A stretch of 64,000 bases of DNA. It comes from Sediminibacterium sp. TEGAF015 (GTDB taxonomy: Bacteria > Bacteroidota > Bacteroidia > Chitinophagales > Chitinophagaceae). Below are positions 29,601 through 37,242 of the stretch, piece by piece (within the stretch, counting starts at the first letter, position 1; each line of letters starts with the position of its first letter). Below the pieces are notes generated by a model that saw only the letters and a program-made list of their open reading frames with translations, had not been told where the DNA came from and searched no databases. The position numbers were made by a program, and so were the translations under genes. The DNA is taken from assembly GCF_025997995.1 (NCBI RefSeq), contig NZ_AP026683.1:1798501-1862500 (forward strand), given 5' to 3'.

Positions 29601-30035
29601 CTTATCCAAGGCAAAATCACATTGTTGTAATACATCTTCAATCATTCCCTCCAATCCCATTTTTCTTCCATCATCAGGACTATAGATACGGGTGATTCCA
29701 TAATGATGTAATTCTCTGATTTCCTCTGGAAGGATAGTACCACCACCGCCTCCGAATATTTTTATATGACCACAACCATTTTGGTCAAGTAAATCTTTCA
29801 TGTATTTAAAAAACTCAACATGTCCTCCCTGGTAACTGGTAATGGCAATTCCCTGCACATCTTCTTCAATGGCACATTCCACAATTTCTGCTACACTTCT
29901 GTTGTGCCCCAGGTGGATGATTTCAGCCCCTTTCGATTGCAAAATTCTTCGCATGATATTGATAGCTGCATCATGTCCATCAAATAAACTCGCTGCTGTA
30001 ACAATCCTAACTTTATTCTGTAAAGTAAAAGCCAT
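26673..30035 (-). CDS. icmF: Fused isobutyryl-CoA mutase (IcmF)
   Basis: The 1,120-residue fusion has three parts. First comes a B12-binding domain (about 5-140, with cobalt-ligand His21 in FDGHDAAI). Next is a MeaB-type GTPase chaperone (about 165-420; Walker [13 protein letters not shown] at 193-204; NKFD guanine motif). Last is the (beta/alpha)8 acyl-CoA mutase domain (about 560-1,080). The order and length match IcmF, which interconverts isobutyryl-CoA and n-butyryl-CoA using adenosylcobalamin. In [11 protein letters not shown] the Arg that methylmalonyl-CoA mutases use to bind the carboxylate is Gln, which supports IcmF over methylmalonyl-CoA mutase. The ATG at 30035 follows AAAGGA at a workable distance, so it is preferred over the TTG at 30059. 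Confidence 0.93.
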   Translation of the reverse strand: MAFTLQNKVRIVTAASLFDGHDAAINIMRRILQSKGAEIIHLGHNRSVAEIVECAIEEDVQGIAITSYQGGHVEFFKYMKDLLDQNGCGHIKIFGGGGGTILPEEIRELHHYGITRIYSPDDGRKMGLEGMIEDVLQQCDFALDKPANTNSPMNLGEAKDIRSIARKITIAENLGQIEVADLGVDTGSVPVLGITGTGGAGKSSVTDEIVRRYLNNYTDKTIAVISVDPSKKKTGGALLGDRIRMNAIAHNRAYMRSLATRDDNTALSAHVQEAINICKMAGFDMVILESAGVGQSDASILEFCDVSLYVMTPEYGAASQLEKINMLDYADIICINKFDKAGALDALHDVRKQYKRNHELWTAADEDLPVVGTIAAQFNDSGINQLFGKIVQAIQDKCGVYFSTESAIHTGLTETTTRAQIIPAKRVRYLAEIADANRSYNEWANEQCVIASKWYQVHGTIQSLPANAASTVELQLIANSFAQALHPDCKQLLEGWPELVKKYQADYFEYTVRDKTIRQSLTTQSLSGTRIPKVILPRYKDWGDILRWQLQENIPGQFPYTAGVFELKRQGEDPTRMFAGEGGPERTNKRFHYVSLGQPAIRLSTAFDSVTLYGEDPDLRPDIYGKVGNSGVSIATVDDAKKLYSGFDLCDPKTSVSMTINGPAPIILAFFMNAAIDQLCEKWITANNKWEEVNAIIAAKFNKMPRPVYYNPSLPERLPEGNNGLGIGLLGVSGDEVLPADIYAKLRAEALSQVRGTVQADILKEDQAQNTCIFSTEFALKLMGDVQAYFIDQKVRNFYSVSISGYHIAEAGANPITQLAFTLANGFTFVEYYLSRGMHIDDFAPNLSFFFSNGMDPEYSVIGRVARRIWAKAMKQKYKGNDRSQKLKYHIQTSGRSLHAQEIDFNDIRTTLQALYAIYDNCNSLHTNAYDEAITTPTEESVRRAMAIQLIINRELGTANTENFIQGSFAIEELTDLVEEAVLIEFERISERGGVLGAMERMYQRNKIQEESLYYETKKHTGELPLIGVNTFLNKKGSPTVLPGEVIRSTTEEKEQQIQNLKAFKLRNEGKSKAALLQLQQVAITNGNLFEELMETVKYCSLGEITNALYQVGGQYRRNM

Positions 30036-30056
30036 ATCTGTCCTTTTAAATTGGCG

Positions 30057-30064
30057 CAAAAATA
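30057..30064 (-). promoter_or_regulatory. Predicted -7 promoter box of icmF
   Basis: On the minus strand TATTTTTG matches TAnnTTTG and lies 21 nt before the icmF ATG. The leader carries AAAGGA five nucleotides before the ATG, a Shine-Dalgarno-like sequence that is uncommon in this window. No clear -33 TTTG is present. Confidence 0.4.
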
Positions 30065-30097
30065 CTGCAATAATGCAAGGGGTGAACAGTTGTTAGT

Positions 30098-30115
30098 TTT
30101 TTATTTAAATAAAAA
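30098..30115. repeat. 18-bp AT-only perfect palindrome
   Basis: TTTTTATTTAAATAAAAA is a perfect palindrome in the 114-bp gap between icmF and the divergent epimerase-like gene. It could be an operator or simply AT-rich sequence; chance is not excluded given the local composition. Confidence 0.25.
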
Positions 30116-30149
30116 GAACAGTTTTGGATTATCTTAACAGCAAAAAAAT

Positions 30150-31085
30150 ATGCGATTTTCAGCTACTGTTTCAGCGCTTCAATCAGAGCCAGTTATTCAA
30201 TTAGCAGACAACAACAATCACTGCAAGGCTGAAATCTATGCATTTGGCAGTATTCTGAACCATTTTAGCATTCAGATAGAAGGTAATTCAGTTAACTGTA
30301 TTGATGGATTTGAATCGCCTCAACAGGCAGCCCGCGACATTAGAGGGGCATTTAAAAGCGCTAAAATCAGTCCTTTCGTTTGCCGTTTACACAAAGGAAC
30401 CTATACATTCAATCAAGAAAATTATACTATACAGAAGAACTATTTGAATGAGCATGCCCTGCATGGTTTATTGTATGATGCCCACTTTACAATCGATCAA
30501 ATTCAGGCAACCGAAAAAGAAGCACAGGTTACATTAAGCTATCATTACAAGGGAACAGATGCAGGCTATCCTTTCCCTTTCCAGATGCAAATTATCTGGA
30601 CATTGTCTGATAAACATCAATTACGCGCAACAACCAGAATAATCCACCAAAATCAAGTGGCCATTCCTTATGCTGATGGTTGGCATCCTTATTTTAGTCT
30701 AGGAGGAAAAGTAGACGACTACCAGTTGCAATTTGATGCTGACACTCAACTTGAATTTGATGAAACGCTTATCCCAACCGGCAAAAAACTAGCAGATACC
30801 CGATTTCTTACACCAAGATCACTGGAAGGTATTTTTCTTGACAATTCCTTTGTATTAAAAGAAAACGGATCCTGTACGCTATATTACAACTCATTAAAAT
30901 TAACGGTAACACCTGATGAGGCATACCCCATATTACAAGTATACACACCACCTCACAGAAACAGTATAGCAATTGAAAATTTATCCGGCGCACCGGATAA
31001 CTTCAACAACCAAATTGGCTTACTCAACTTAGTACCCAATAAGTGGTATGAATTCACTACCGCTTTTCAGCTAAGCAGTTTATAA
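30150..31085 (+). CDS. Aldose 1-epimerase-family protein
   Basis: The 311-residue protein has the galactose mutarotase beta-sandwich pattern: LHKGTYTFNQENY, HALHGLLYD with the substrate-binding His, PYADGWHPYFSLGG with the second His, and a C-terminal VYTPPHRNSIAIENLSGAPDNFN with the catalytic Glu. It would interconvert alpha and beta anomers of an aldose in the cytoplasm; no signal peptide is seen. The end overlaps the convergent ridA-like gene by 6 bp. The sugar is not known. Confidence 0.85.
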   Translation: MRFSATVSALQSEPVIQLADNNNHCKAEIYAFGSILNHFSIQIEGNSVNCIDGFESPQQAARDIRGAFKSAKISPFVCRLHKGTYTFNQENYTIQKNYLNEHALHGLLYDAHFTIDQIQATEKEAQVTLSYHYKGTDAGYPFPFQMQIIWTLSDKHQLRATTRIIHQNQVAIPYADGWHPYFSLGGKVDDYQLQFDADTQLEFDETLIPTGKKLADTRFLTPRSLEGIFLDNSFVLKENGSCTLYYNSLKLTVTPDEAYPILQVYTPPHRNSIAIENLSGAPDNFNNQIGLLNLVPNKWYEFTTAFQLSSL

Positions 31086-31466
31086 ATCAACAACGGCAGT
31101 CATAGAAATTTCTACATTCACGCCACGTGGTAACCCTTTCACAGCAACGGTTTCCCTGGCAGGATAGTCCCCTGTAAAATAAGAACCATATACCTCATTT
31201 ACTTCAGCAAACAAAGACATATCGCTTAAGAAGATGGTTGTTTTAACTACATGTTCAAAAGAAAGTTTAGCCTCTTTCAAAACTGCTTCAATATTTTTCA
31301 TCACCTGATGCGTTTCTGCAGAAAGACTATCTTGTACCAGTTCACCTGTTGCAGGATTAAAAGCAACTTGTCCGCTTAAAAAAACGAACCCGTTGGCTTT
31401 GATGGCTTGATTATAGGGCCCGATAGGCGCTGGAGCTTGACTGGTTTTAATCACTTGCTTTGACAT
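31080..31466 (-). CDS. ridA: RidA-family enamine/imine deaminase
   Basis: The 128-residue protein is a typical RidA (YjgF/YER057c/UK114) family member: SQAPAPIGPYNQAIKANGFVFLSGQ at the start and the conserved ARETVAVKGLPRGVNVEI at the end, including the Arg that binds the carboxylate of the substrate. RidA hydrolyses reactive 2-aminoacrylate and related enamines released by PLP enzymes. The ATG at 31466 (MSKQVIKTS) is the family start; a possible earlier start at 31487 adds seven atypical residues. Confidence 0.92.
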   Translation of the reverse strand: MSKQVIKTSQAPAPIGPYNQAIKANGFVFLSGQVAFNPATGELVQDSLSAETHQVMKNIEAVLKEAKLSFEHVVKTTIFLSDMSLFAEVNEVYGSYFTGDYPARETVAVKGLPRGVNVEISMTAVVDL

Positions 31467-31516
31467 ATAATTCATTTGAAGAGGCAAATTGGTGATTTTT
31501 AATCAACCTGCCAACC

Positions 31517-31524
31517 TAAATTTG
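31517..31524 (+). promoter_or_regulatory. Predicted -7 promoter box
   Basis: TAAATTTG matches TAnnTTTG and lies 16 nt before the ATG at 31541. A TTG 25 bp upstream (31489-31491) is a little too far for the usual -33 box. The likely transcript covers the dehydrogenase-like gene and tsaB. Confidence 0.4.
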
Positions 31525-31540
31525 TACACCAATACATTGT

Positions 31541-32146
31541 ATGCATATTTTAATTCACGGCACCCCGGAACAGGTTGCTGCTTTTACAAAAAAACTGAAT
31601 ACTTCAGTCCACAAAATCACTGTTTTCCAAGGAGAAGATACCTCCATTCCTGAAGCAGATATATATATTGATGCTCTTTTTGAAGACAAAGGACCTGTTT
31701 TTAATTCGATTAAACACAAGCCGGTTTTGATTAACGGAGTAACCATCAACACAGATGGGTTAGGCAACAATGTAATAAGGTTTAATGGCTGGGGAGGCTT
31801 TATAAGTCAGGAGAAACTGGAAATTGCAGGAAACGAAAACAGTATTTCTGCTGCTGCAGAAATCTTAGCTGAAGCCGGGATTCAAACCGTTATTTCAGCT
31901 GACAGCTGTGGAATGATTGGGCCCAGAGTGGTTGCGATGATTATCAACGAAGCCTTTTTTGCATTGGCTGAAAATATCAGTACACAAACTGAAATTGATA
32001 CTGCAATGAAATCAGGCACTAACTATCCTTATGGTCCGTTTGAATGGTGCGAAATCATAGGTATCGAAAAAGTGAAGAACTTACTTCATCTATTAAGTAA
32101 AGAAAACAACCGTTACCAGATTGCACCTGCACTTCAAAAAAACTAA
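31541..32146 (+). CDS. 3-hydroxyacyl-CoA dehydrogenase C-terminal-like protein lacking the NAD motif
   Basis: The last half of this 201-residue protein (about 95-190) matches the C-terminal helical domain of 3-hydroxyacyl-CoA dehydrogenases: GPRVVAMIINEAFFALAE, then EIDTAMKSGTNYPYGPFEW. The full enzymes have about 280 residues with an N-terminal Rossmann domain. Here the first 95 residues begin with a strand (MHILIHGTP) but have no GxGxxG dinucleotide-binding loop and no catalytic His-Glu pair in the usual place. The protein is probably not a dehydrogenase and may be a structural or binding derivative. It is 3 bp upstream of tsaB. Confidence 0.7.
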   Translation: MHILIHGTPEQVAAFTKKLNTSVHKITVFQGEDTSIPEADIYIDALFEDKGPVFNSIKHKPVLINGVTINTDGLGNNVIRFNGWGGFISQEKLEIAGNENSISAAAEILAEAGIQTVISADSCGMIGPRVVAMIINEAFFALAENISTQTEIDTAMKSGTNYPYGPFEWCEIIGIEKVKNLLHLLSKENNRYQIAPALQKN

Positions 32147-32149
32147 ACT

Positions 32150-32857
32150 ATGGCGCTACTGCTACATATTGATACAGCAACTACCTATGCAGGTGTATGC
32201 ATTAGCGAGAATGGACATTTGTTAGCTACACGGTCGCATGAGGCACAGAAAGATCATGCCAGTTTTTTGCAGCCCGCAATAGAAGAAATGCTTTCTGCAA
32301 CTGGAAAAAAGCTGCATCAGTTAGATGCAGTAGCTGTAACAGGTGGGCCTGGCAGTTATACAGGTATCAGAGTAGGGCTTGCCTCGGCAAAAGGCATTTG
32401 TTTTGCCCTCAATAAACCACTTATCATCATCAATACATTGGCAATTATTGCACATGCAGCAAAAGCTTCTCTTGGGGTAGAAGAACTTGAAAAAGATGCT
32501 GTTTTCTATCCCATGATTGATGCCAGAAGAATGGAAGTTTTTGCAGGCACCTACAACTATGAGCTATTAGCAACGGCTCCCCCCAGTCCAATCATCTTAA
32601 ATCAAGCCTTTGTGGACCAATTAAATTGTCATTCTAAAGTAATTTTTTGTGGAGATGGGGCACAAAAAATTCAGCAATTTACTCTACCAAAAAACTATAC
32701 TATTTCGAGTGCACAACATTCTGTAAATCATATGGTTGCACTTGCGGATAAGGAATATTCAGCAAATAATTTTGCTGATTTGGCCTATTCTGAGCCAATT
32801 TATGTCAAGGAATTTTATCAGGCGAATGCCCCAAAAGCCAGCACTACAGCAAACTAA
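32150..32857 (+). CDS. tsaB: tRNA threonylcarbamoyladenosine biosynthesis protein TsaB
   Basis: The 235-residue protein has the ASKHA-fold N-terminus LLHIDTATTYAGVCI and the TsaB signature AVTGGPGSYTGIRVGLASAKG, with the usual total length. TsaB binds TsaD and TsaE and takes part in making t6A at position 37 of ANN-decoding tRNAs. It follows the dehydrogenase-like gene by 3 bp and probably shares its transcript. Confidence 0.95.
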   Translation: MALLLHIDTATTYAGVCISENGHLLATRSHEAQKDHASFLQPAIEEMLSATGKKLHQLDAVAVTGGPGSYTGIRVGLASAKGICFALNKPLIIINTLAIIAHAAKASLGVEELEKDAVFYPMIDARRMEVFAGTYNYELLATAPPSPIILNQAFVDQLNCHSKVIFCGDGAQKIQQFTLPKNYTISSAQHSVNHMVALADKEYSANNFADLAYSEPIYVKEFYQANAPKASTTAN

Positions 32858-32892
32858 TACATACAACTACACTGTATAGTTTACAAATTGAC

Positions 32893-32900
32893 TAACTTTG
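32893..32900 (+). promoter_or_regulatory. Predicted -7 box of the arsR-family gene
   Basis: TAACTTTG fits TAnnTTTG and is 32 nt before the ATG at 32933. An imperfect palindrome, ACTGTATAGT (32871-32880), lies just upstream where an autoregulatory site could sit. No -33 TTTG is present at the right distance. Confidence 0.4.
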
Positions 32901-32932
32901 TATTTGTCAATTACCCCCAATATTACAAAGAC

Positions 32933-33268
32933 ATGAATCCAACAATTCAATCCATCCTATTAACAAATGGAGAGGAGCCTGTTAAGGTAGACTTCCTGCA
33001 GGCAAAGAAGGCATCTTTGATCCTTCGCTCCATTAATCACAAGCTACGACAGCAAATCATCAAACTATTAGACGAACACAAAAAGATGACTGTTACCGAG
33101 CTTTATGTTAAACTACGCCTAGAACAATCCGTTGCTTCCCAGCATTTAGCCATTTTAAGAAGGGCAGGAATTGTGAGTACCACCCGCGAGGGCAAATTCA
33201 TTTATTATTCTGTTAATTATACGCGACTAAACGACGTAGTAGCTTTTGTGAAAGCATTGGTAGATTAA
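32933..33268 (+). CDS. ArsR/SmtB-family repressor without cysteines
   Basis: The 111-residue winged-helix regulator shows the ArsR pattern: LRSINHKLRQQIIKLLDEH, then the recognition region VAKLRLEQSVASQHL-like (here VKLRLEQSVASQHLAIL) and the wing GIVSTTREGKFIYYSV. It has no cysteine at all, so neither the metal-binding ELCVCDL motif nor the two-Cys persulfide switch of BigR/SqrR can operate. It stands 24 bp upstream of a CstB-like sulfur enzyme and probably regulates it. The ATG at 32933 is chosen because the predicted promoter box lies upstream of it; a TTG at 32888 lies before the box. Confidence 0.85.
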   Translation: MNPTIQSILLTNGEEPVKVDFLQAKKASLILRSINHKLRQQIIKLLDEHKKMTVTELYVKLRLEQSVASQHLAILRRAGIVSTTREGKFIYYSVNYTRLNDVVAFVKALVD

Positions 33269-33277
33269 TTACCTTTG
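33245..33277 (+). promoter_or_regulatory. Predicted promoter of the CstB-like gene
   Basis: TTTG (33245-33248), a 21-bp spacer and TACCTTTG (33270-33277) match both elements of the Bacteroidota promoter (TTTG and TAnnTTTG). It overlaps the end of the arsR-family gene and leads to the ATG at 33293, so the sulfur enzyme could be transcribed on its own. It is the best-formed promoter I found in this window. Confidence 0.55.
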
Positions 33278-33292
33278 CCACAAAACCACTGC

Positions 33293-34705
33293 ATGTTTAT
33301 TAAACAATTGTATACCGGTTGTATTAGCGAAGCTGCGTACTATATTGAAAGCAATGGAGTAGCTGCCGTAATTGACCCTTTAAGAGATATTGAACAATAC
33401 ATTGAATTGGCTAACGAAAGAAAAGCCAGTATCCGGTATATTTTTGAAACTCATTTTCATGCAGATTTTGTTAGCGGGCATATAGACCTTGCAGCAACAA
33501 CTGGTGCTACAATTGTGTATGGTCCCAATACAAAAACAAATTATCCGGTTCATGTTGCAAAAGATCAGGAAGTGTTTACATTAGGTGAACTTAGTATTCA
33601 GGTGTTACATACACCCGGACATACGCTGGAAAGCAGCTGCTATTTATTGAAAGATAAAGCCGGGAAAGACATAGCTGTATTTACCGGGGATACCTTATTT
33701 GTAGGTGATGTGGGCAGACCTGATTTAGCCCAGAAGACCAATGAGATAACGATGGAAGACCTAGCAGGAATGTTATACGATAGCCTGCATGCTAAAATAA
33801 TGCCATTAGCAGATGAGGTGGTTGTATATCCGGCACATGGTGCAGGAAGTAGCTGTGGCAAAAGTTTAGGGTCTGAAACCTTTAGTACCATTGGTATTCA
33901 GAAGGCAACCAATTATGCTTTACAGGCAGAATCTAAGGAAGCATTTATCAAAGCAGTTACTGAGGGATTGGGAGCGCCGCCCGCATATTTCCCCATCAAT
34001 GCTAGCATTAACCGCGAAGGATATAGCAGTCTGGATTCTTTGCTAGAAAAAGGACTACAACCTTTATCTGTTGAAGCATTCAAGGCGCAAATCAACGAAA
34101 ACACCATTATTCTGGATAGCAGAAATCCAACAGACTTTACCATGGGCTTTGTTCCCGGATCAATTAATATTGGTTTAAATGGAAGATATGCAGAATGGGC
34201 AGGAAGTCTGCTATCTTTTGAAAGCCCCATTTTATTGGTAGCAGAACCAGGAAAAGAAAAAGAATCTCTAATCCGATTAAGCAGGGTTGGCTTCGAAAAA
34301 ATTTCCGGCTATTTATCTGGTGGGTTTGCAGCCTGGCAGGATGCAGGAGAAAACATTGACATGATTATTGATGTGGAAGCTGATGAACTGGCTATGGATA
34401 TGCCTTTTGATGACAACCTGGTAATTGTAGATGTGAGAAGGGAATCAGAATATGCCAATGAGCACGTAAAAGAAGCTATTAATATTCCACTCGATCAGTT
34501 AACGGATCCGGGTAGTATGGCCAATCTGGAAGAACAGTTCAATATATATATTCATTGCGCAGGTGGATACAGAAGTGTAATAGCTGCATCAATGATAAAG
34601 CGCCAGGGCATACACAATATCCGCAACGTGGTTGGCGGATTCGATGCCATCAAACAATTGTCTGGGAAATTTAAATTTGAAAAAACAGAAGCAGCATTAA
34701 ACTAA
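33293..34705 (+). CDS. CstB-like persulfide dioxygenase-sulfurtransferase
   Basis: The 470-residue protein has three parts. Residues 1-235 are a metallo-beta-lactamase-fold persulfide dioxygenase (ETHE1-like) with the iron-site motif THFHADFVSGH (H54, H56, D58, H63), HTPGHTLES, FTGDTLFVGDVGRPD and VYPAHGAGS. Residues about 255-350 are a rhodanese fold without a catalytic Cys (VAEPGKEKES where the Cys loop should be). Residues about 365-460 are an active rhodanese with C422 in HCAGGYRS. The same three-part order is described for Staphylococcus aureus CstB, which oxidises low-molecular-weight persulfides and makes thiosulfate. It probably detoxifies sulfide in the cytoplasm. Confidence 0.9.
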   Translation: MFIKQLYTGCISEAAYYIESNGVAAVIDPLRDIEQYIELANERKASIRYIFETHFHADFVSGHIDLAATTGATIVYGPNTKTNYPVHVAKDQEVFTLGELSIQVLHTPGHTLESSCYLLKDKAGKDIAVFTGDTLFVGDVGRPDLAQKTNEITMEDLAGMLYDSLHAKIMPLADEVVVYPAHGAGSSCGKSLGSETFSTIGIQKATNYALQAESKEAFIKAVTEGLGAPPAYFPINASINREGYSSLDSLLEKGLQPLSVEAFKAQINENTIILDSRNPTDFTMGFVPGSINIGLNGRYAEWAGSLLSFESPILLVAEPGKEKESLIRLSRVGFEKISGYLSGGFAAWQDAGENIDMIIDVEADELAMDMPFDDNLVIVDVRRESEYANEHVKEAINIPLDQLTDPGSMANLEEQFNIYIHCAGGYRSVIAASMIKRQGIHNIRNVVGGFDAIKQLSGKFKFEKTEAALN

Positions 34706-35578
34706 CAAATGTGCATGCTTTGCAGCATCGTAAGTAAACTTCCATCTTCGGTGGCTCCAGAGATAATTGGCAGGTTTTAGCCTTATGGCAGCTTCTACTT
34801 TTTGAGCAAAGATCCGGGTGAGTTCACCATCTTTAAAGCTGCGAGGGTCTTGTGTAATCAGTTCAAAGTGAATCTGATAATAACCTCTTTTAACCTTATA
34901 GAAATGACAAAATACAACATGGGTATCATTCATTTTAGCCCCCTTCTCAGGTCCAGGAATAAAAGGGGTTAATCTATTGAAGAATGGAACCCAATGGGCT
35001 TTCAGGTCACTGGGTGGATTCTGGTCTGCAGCCAGACCCAATGCATAGCGATCCTTTACGTAACTATGAAACTGATTTTTAAAATGTTTGGTAGGAATTA
35101 AAATGGTACCATTGATGGCACGCATATTATAAATAATCCTATCCATCGTTTTATTTGATAAAGGCTGATAAACGCCAACAAAAGGAAATTTACTGTGTAG
35201 GGGTAACCACCGATTCAAATATTCCCAGTTAAAAAAATGTCCGGCCAACAATTGTACATTTTTACCGGAATCATAGAGCGCATTCAACACTTCAATATTC
35301 GCACCCATTCTCTTGTTCAGTGTGCTATTACTGATGGATATCATTTTAATGGTTTCTACAATAGTATCAATAAAGTTGTGGTAAAAATCCTTTGCAATTC
35401 TTTCTCTTTCCTTATCCGATTTTTCGGGAAATGCAATCTGTAAATTGTGAAAGACTACTTTTTTTCTGTACCCTATCAGATAATACACCACTACATATAA
35501 GCCGTCTGCTATCAGATACATTACTCTCCAGGGCAATAAAGATAATAGATAAAAAAGGGGGTATATTATATAATACAT
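34697..35578 (-). CDS. LpxL/HtrB-like lysophospholipid or lipid A acyltransferase
   Basis: The 293-residue enzyme has an N-terminal membrane helix (YPLFYLLSLLPWRVMYLIAD), the acyltransferase HX4E motif in AGHFFNWEY, GVYQPLSNKTMDRI, and LAADQNPP. This matches the lipid A biosynthesis acyltransferase family, which adds secondary acyl chains on the inner face of the inner membrane; some Bacteroidota members act on other lipids. Its 3' end overlaps the convergent CstB-like gene by 9 bp. It lies 45 bp downstream of nadB, so it may be the last gene of the kbl-ispG-nadB run. Confidence 0.85.
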   Translation of the reverse strand: MYYIIYPLFYLLSLLPWRVMYLIADGLYVVVYYLIGYRKKVVFHNLQIAFPEKSDKERERIAKDFYHNFIDTIVETIKMISISNSTLNKRMGANIEVLNALYDSGKNVQLLAGHFFNWEYLNRWLPLHSKFPFVGVYQPLSNKTMDRIIYNMRAINGTILIPTKHFKNQFHSYVKDRYALGLAADQNPPSDLKAHWVPFFNRLTPFIPGPEKGAKMNDTHVVFCHFYKVKRGYYQIHFELITQDPRSFKDGELTRIFAQKVEAAIRLKPANYLWSHRRWKFTYDAAKHAHLLV

Positions 35579-35623
35579 GGTGTAAATGAATGTGTAGAAA
35601 TAGGATATTCCAATTACCGTTAT

Positions 35624-37222
35624 TTATAGAATGATATTCTGCAAAATAAAACTCTTTTCCTGATGATCGGTATTGTAGTGCAATCCCCTGCTCTCTTTAC
35701 GGAACTGCGCTCCTTTTACAATCAGGTATCCCACAGTAATTAAATTTCTTAATTCACAAAGCTGAGGAGATACTTTGGTAGAACGATACAACTGTTCTGT
35801 TTCTTCAAACAAAAGGTCGAGTCTTTTCATAGCCCGACTCAAACGAACATCTGTTCTTACAATACCTACATAATCACTCATAATTTGCTGAAGTTCTTTC
35901 AGACTTTGCGTAATTAGGATCATTTCTCTTGGCTCAGCAGTACCCAATGCATTCCAATCGGGAAGTTGATTCATAAATGGCAACTGCGCTATTTTTTCAC
36001 AGGAATCAATAAAACAACGATGCCCGAATACCATTGCTTCCAACAAACTATTACTAGCTAAGCGATTGGCACCATGCAACCCTGTACTTGCGCATTCGCC
36101 ACAGGCATATAAATTACGGATTGAGGTTCTGCCCCATTCGTCGGTTTTAATCCCCCCGCAACTATAATGCGCAGCAGGTGCAACCGGTATCATTTGTTGC
36201 ATTACATCAATACCTATTGACAAACATTTCTGATAAATATTTGGAAAGTGATGGATAAATTTTTCCTTATCCATATGTCTGCAATCCAGGTAAACATATT
36301 CCGTACCTGTTCGCTTCATTTCATTATCGATAGCCCTGGCTACAATATCTCGCGGAGCAAGGTCTTTTCTGGAATCATAACGCTCCATAAAAGCCTCTCC
36401 TGATTTATTTCTCAGAATACCACCGTCCCCTCTAACTGCTTCCGTAATTAAAAATGAAGGAGATATCCCTGGTTCATATAAAGCAGTAGGATGAAACTGA
36501 ATAAACTCCATGTTCTCTATCTTCCCCTTGGCTCTGTATACCATGGCTACCCCATCGCCTGTTGCAATTTTTGGATTCGTTGTAGTGCGATACGCCTGAC
36601 CACAACCTCCGGTTGCTAACAGCGTAATTTTAGCCACAATTTTTTCAATTTGGTTGCTTTGCAGATTCAGCACATAAACGCCATAGCAGGTTATATCGAG
36701 GGTCGATTTTGTTACCAGATATCCTAGATGATGCTGTGTAATCAAATCCACCACAAAACAGTGATTCAGCAATTGAATATTGGGTAGTGTAGACAGCTGA
36801 GAAAGCAATGCTCTCTCCATTTCCATTCCGGTTACATCCTTGTGATGCAGAATTCTGTTCTCACTATGACCGCCCTCTTTTCCTAAACTATAAATTCCTG
36901 AATCGTCCTTATCAAATGCCGCCCCGTATTCAATGATTTCTCTGATTCTTTCTGGTCCTTCTTTCACAACAATTTCAACAATCTGCTCATTGCACAATCC
37001 ATCTCCGGCAATCAGTGTATCATCAATATGCTTGCTAAAACTATCTCTTGTTTCATCCCACACACCAGCAATACCTCCCTGAGCATATTTGGTGTTGGTT
37101 TCATCTGTTTGTGTTTTGGTAATAACGGTAATGATTCTTTCAGGATATTGCTGTGCTACTTTTAATGCATAGGTTAGTCCGGCAATACCAGAACCTATTA
37201 CCAAAAAATCAGTTTGTATCAT
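35624..37222 (-). CDS. nadB: L-aspartate oxidase
   Basis: The 532-residue flavoenzyme has an N-terminal FAD-binding motif (DFLVIGSGIAGLTYALK), the NadB/SdhA active-site segments TKYAQGGIAG, HRILHHKD-like (NRILHHKDVTG), EFIQFHPTALYEPG and the second FAD segment GLHGANRLASNSLLEA. It oxidises L-aspartate to iminoaspartate, the first step of de novo NAD synthesis. NadA and NadC are not in the window. A GTG at 37243 overlaps the ispG stop; the ATG at 37222 (MIQTDFLVIG) fits the family start better and is chosen. It is very probably co-transcribed with ispG. Confidence 0.94.
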   Translation of the reverse strand: MIQTDFLVIGSGIAGLTYALKVAQQYPERIITVITKTQTDETNTKYAQGGIAGVWDETRDSFSKHIDDTLIAGDGLCNEQIVEIVVKEGPERIREIIEYGAAFDKDDSGIYSLGKEGGHSENRILHHKDVTGMEMERALLSQLSTLPNIQLLNHCFVVDLITQHHLGYLVTKSTLDITCYGVYVLNLQSNQIEKIVAKITLLATGGCGQAYRTTTNPKIATGDGVAMVYRAKGKIENMEFIQFHPTALYEPGISPSFLITEAVRGDGGILRNKSGEAFMERYDSRKDLAPRDIVARAIDNEMKRTGTEYVYLDCRHMDKEKFIHHFPNIYQKCLSIGIDVMQQMIPVAPAAHYSCGGIKTDEWGRTSIRNLYACGECASTGLHGANRLASNSLLEAMVFGHRCFIDSCEKIAQLPFMNQLPDWNALGTAEPREMILITQSLKELQQIMSDYVGIVRTDVRLSRAMKRLDLLFEETEQLYRSTKVSPQLCELRNLITVGYLIVKGAQFRKESRGLHYNTDHQEKSFILQNIIL

Positions 37223-37242
37223 ACCCTTGATTGATTGCTCCA

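Noticed and set aside
30036..30149. A cobalamin riboswitch was sought upstream of the B12-dependent icmF.
   Set aside because: The gap is only 114 bp and shared with a divergent gene, and no B12-box-like sequence is present.
32871..32880. ACTGTATAGT as an operator of the ArsR-family gene.
   Set aside because: The palindrome is imperfect and short; it is mentioned with the promoter but not counted as a site.
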